A stretch of DNA of 64,000 nucleotides, taken from NCBI GenBank assembly GCA_963816745.1, contig CAWFLQ010000001.1, forward strand, positions 372,001 to 436,000, read 5' to 3'. Shown piece after piece: positions 63,564 to 64,000 of the stretch. The stretch is from VAZQ01 sp963816745 (GTDB taxonomy: Bacteria; Pseudomonadota; Alphaproteobacteria; Rhizobiales; Xanthobacteraceae). The notes below the pieces were generated by a model that worked only from the letters and a program-made list of their open reading frames with translations, ran no database searches and was not told where the DNA came from. The position numbers and the translations under genes were made by a program. Positions within the stretch are counted from its first letter, which is position 1; each line of letters starts with the position of its first letter.

Positions 63564-64000
63564 ATGCTCGACAACCCAAAGCAAAAACGCTCCGTGCTCA
63601 TCCTGCTCGGCGTGGCGGTCGTGTCCCTTGCCGGACTGTTGCTGCTCCCGCCGATACCGCAAGATCAGGGCTATCACCACTTCGCCGACCGCCACACGTT
63701 GCTCGGCGTACCGAACTTCTGGAACGTCGTATCGAATCTTCCGTTCGTCCTGGTCGGCGCGGTGGGGCTGTGGCAGTTCCACCGCGATCCGGCGACCGTC
63801 GTGATCTTCCTCGGGATATTCCTCACCGGCTTCGGCTCGGCCTACTACCACTGGAATCCGAACGACAGCACCTTGATCTGGGACCGGCTGCCGATCACGC
63901 TCGGCTTCATGGCGATCCTCGCTTCCATCATCGGGGAGCGCGTGAGCGAGAGAGCGGGTGCCATCCTGCTCTGGCCGTTGCTCGCAACCGGCATTTTCAG
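63564..64000 (+). CDS. Ceramidase-like membrane protein (CREST superfamily), truncated at the window edge
   Basis: The first 145 residues are present. A membrane segment (SVLILLGVAVVSLAGLLLL) is followed by DQGYHHFADRHTLLGVPNFWNVVSNLPFVL and GFGSAYYHWNPNDSTLIWDRLPITLGFMAI. These carry the conserved Ser/His/Asp metal-site pattern of alkaline ceramidase relatives. Bacterial members are integral hydrolases of unknown substrate. The gene runs beyond base 64000. Confidence 0.82.
   Translation, partial: MLDNPKQKRSVLILLGVAVVSLAGLLLLPPIPQDQGYHHFADRHTLLGVPNFWNVVSNLPFVLVGAVGLWQFHRDPATVVIFLGIFLTGFGSAYYHWNPNDSTLIWDRLPITLGFMAILASIIGERVSERAGAILLWPLLATGIF

Overview
This 64 kb window looks like the chromosome of an alphaproteobacterium of the order Hyphomicrobiales, close to Bradyrhizobium or the Xanthobacteraceae. 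The evidence is the high GC content, FlbD/SciP flagellar control (an alphaproteobacterial trait), EcfG-type (GGAAC-N16-CGTT) stress promoters, a CtrA-like half-site pair, many solitary Bug (TctC-type) solute receptors, and several families of palindromic intergenic repeats. The species identity is inference.

Layout. 1-5.3 kb: the end of an aldehyde dehydrogenase gene, a run of about fourteen hairpins that may be a structured RNA, a large molybdenum hydroxylase subunit, and a frameshifted Ldh_2-family dehydrogenase. 5.4-16.2 kb: a long minus-strand catabolic block with a 2Fe-2S/molybdopterin hydroxylase pair, a two-subunit CoA-transferase, two Gfo/Idh/MocA oxidoreductases, a DUF3303 protein, a Bug receptor, a CobW-type GTPase and an LVIVD-repeat protein. 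16.3-31.1 kb: transport genes. They comprise a nitrate/sulfonate/taurine-type ABC transporter scattered in pieces, a TctAB tripartite tricarboxylate permease, five Bug receptors, an AbrB-type membrane protein, an HD-domain protein and a 3-hydroxyisobutyrate-dehydrogenase-like enzyme. 31.2-36.1 kb: an EcfG-linked Cu/Zn superoxide dismutase with small proteins, then a cassette of CaiB/BaiF CoA-transferase, two MaoC half-proteins and a citryl-CoA-lyase-like enzyme behind a LysR regulator. 36.2-40.1 kb: two adjacent large palindromes, a Bug receptor, and a Rieske oxygenase whose 3' end is joined to an IS110-family fragment. 40.2-51.4 kb: a stress region with a fasciclin protein, anti-sigma and ECF sigma factors, an LTxxQ/Spy-like protein, two cold-shock proteins, groES-groEL, a VanX-like dipeptidase and several small lineage-specific proteins. 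51.7-60.3 kb: a flagellar cluster (flbD, fliN, fliH, fliG, fliF, flgD, fliK) with sciP. 60.5-64 kb: mnmA, an SAM-dependent methyltransferase, small proteins and a truncated ceramidase-like membrane protein.

Two general points. First, many otherwise well-conserved genes are interrupted by single-base frameshifts, most densely at 8.7-14 kb and 60.9-62.3 kb. Each segment still reads as good protein in another frame, which suggests sequence errors or very recent decay. I list such genes as pseudogenes over their full extent. Second, four perfect EcfG-type promoters lie just upstream of start codons at 31.2, 31.5, 43.6 and 50.5 kb. They tie SodC, an LTxxQ protein, two related small proteins and a 35-residue ORF into a probable general stress regulon.
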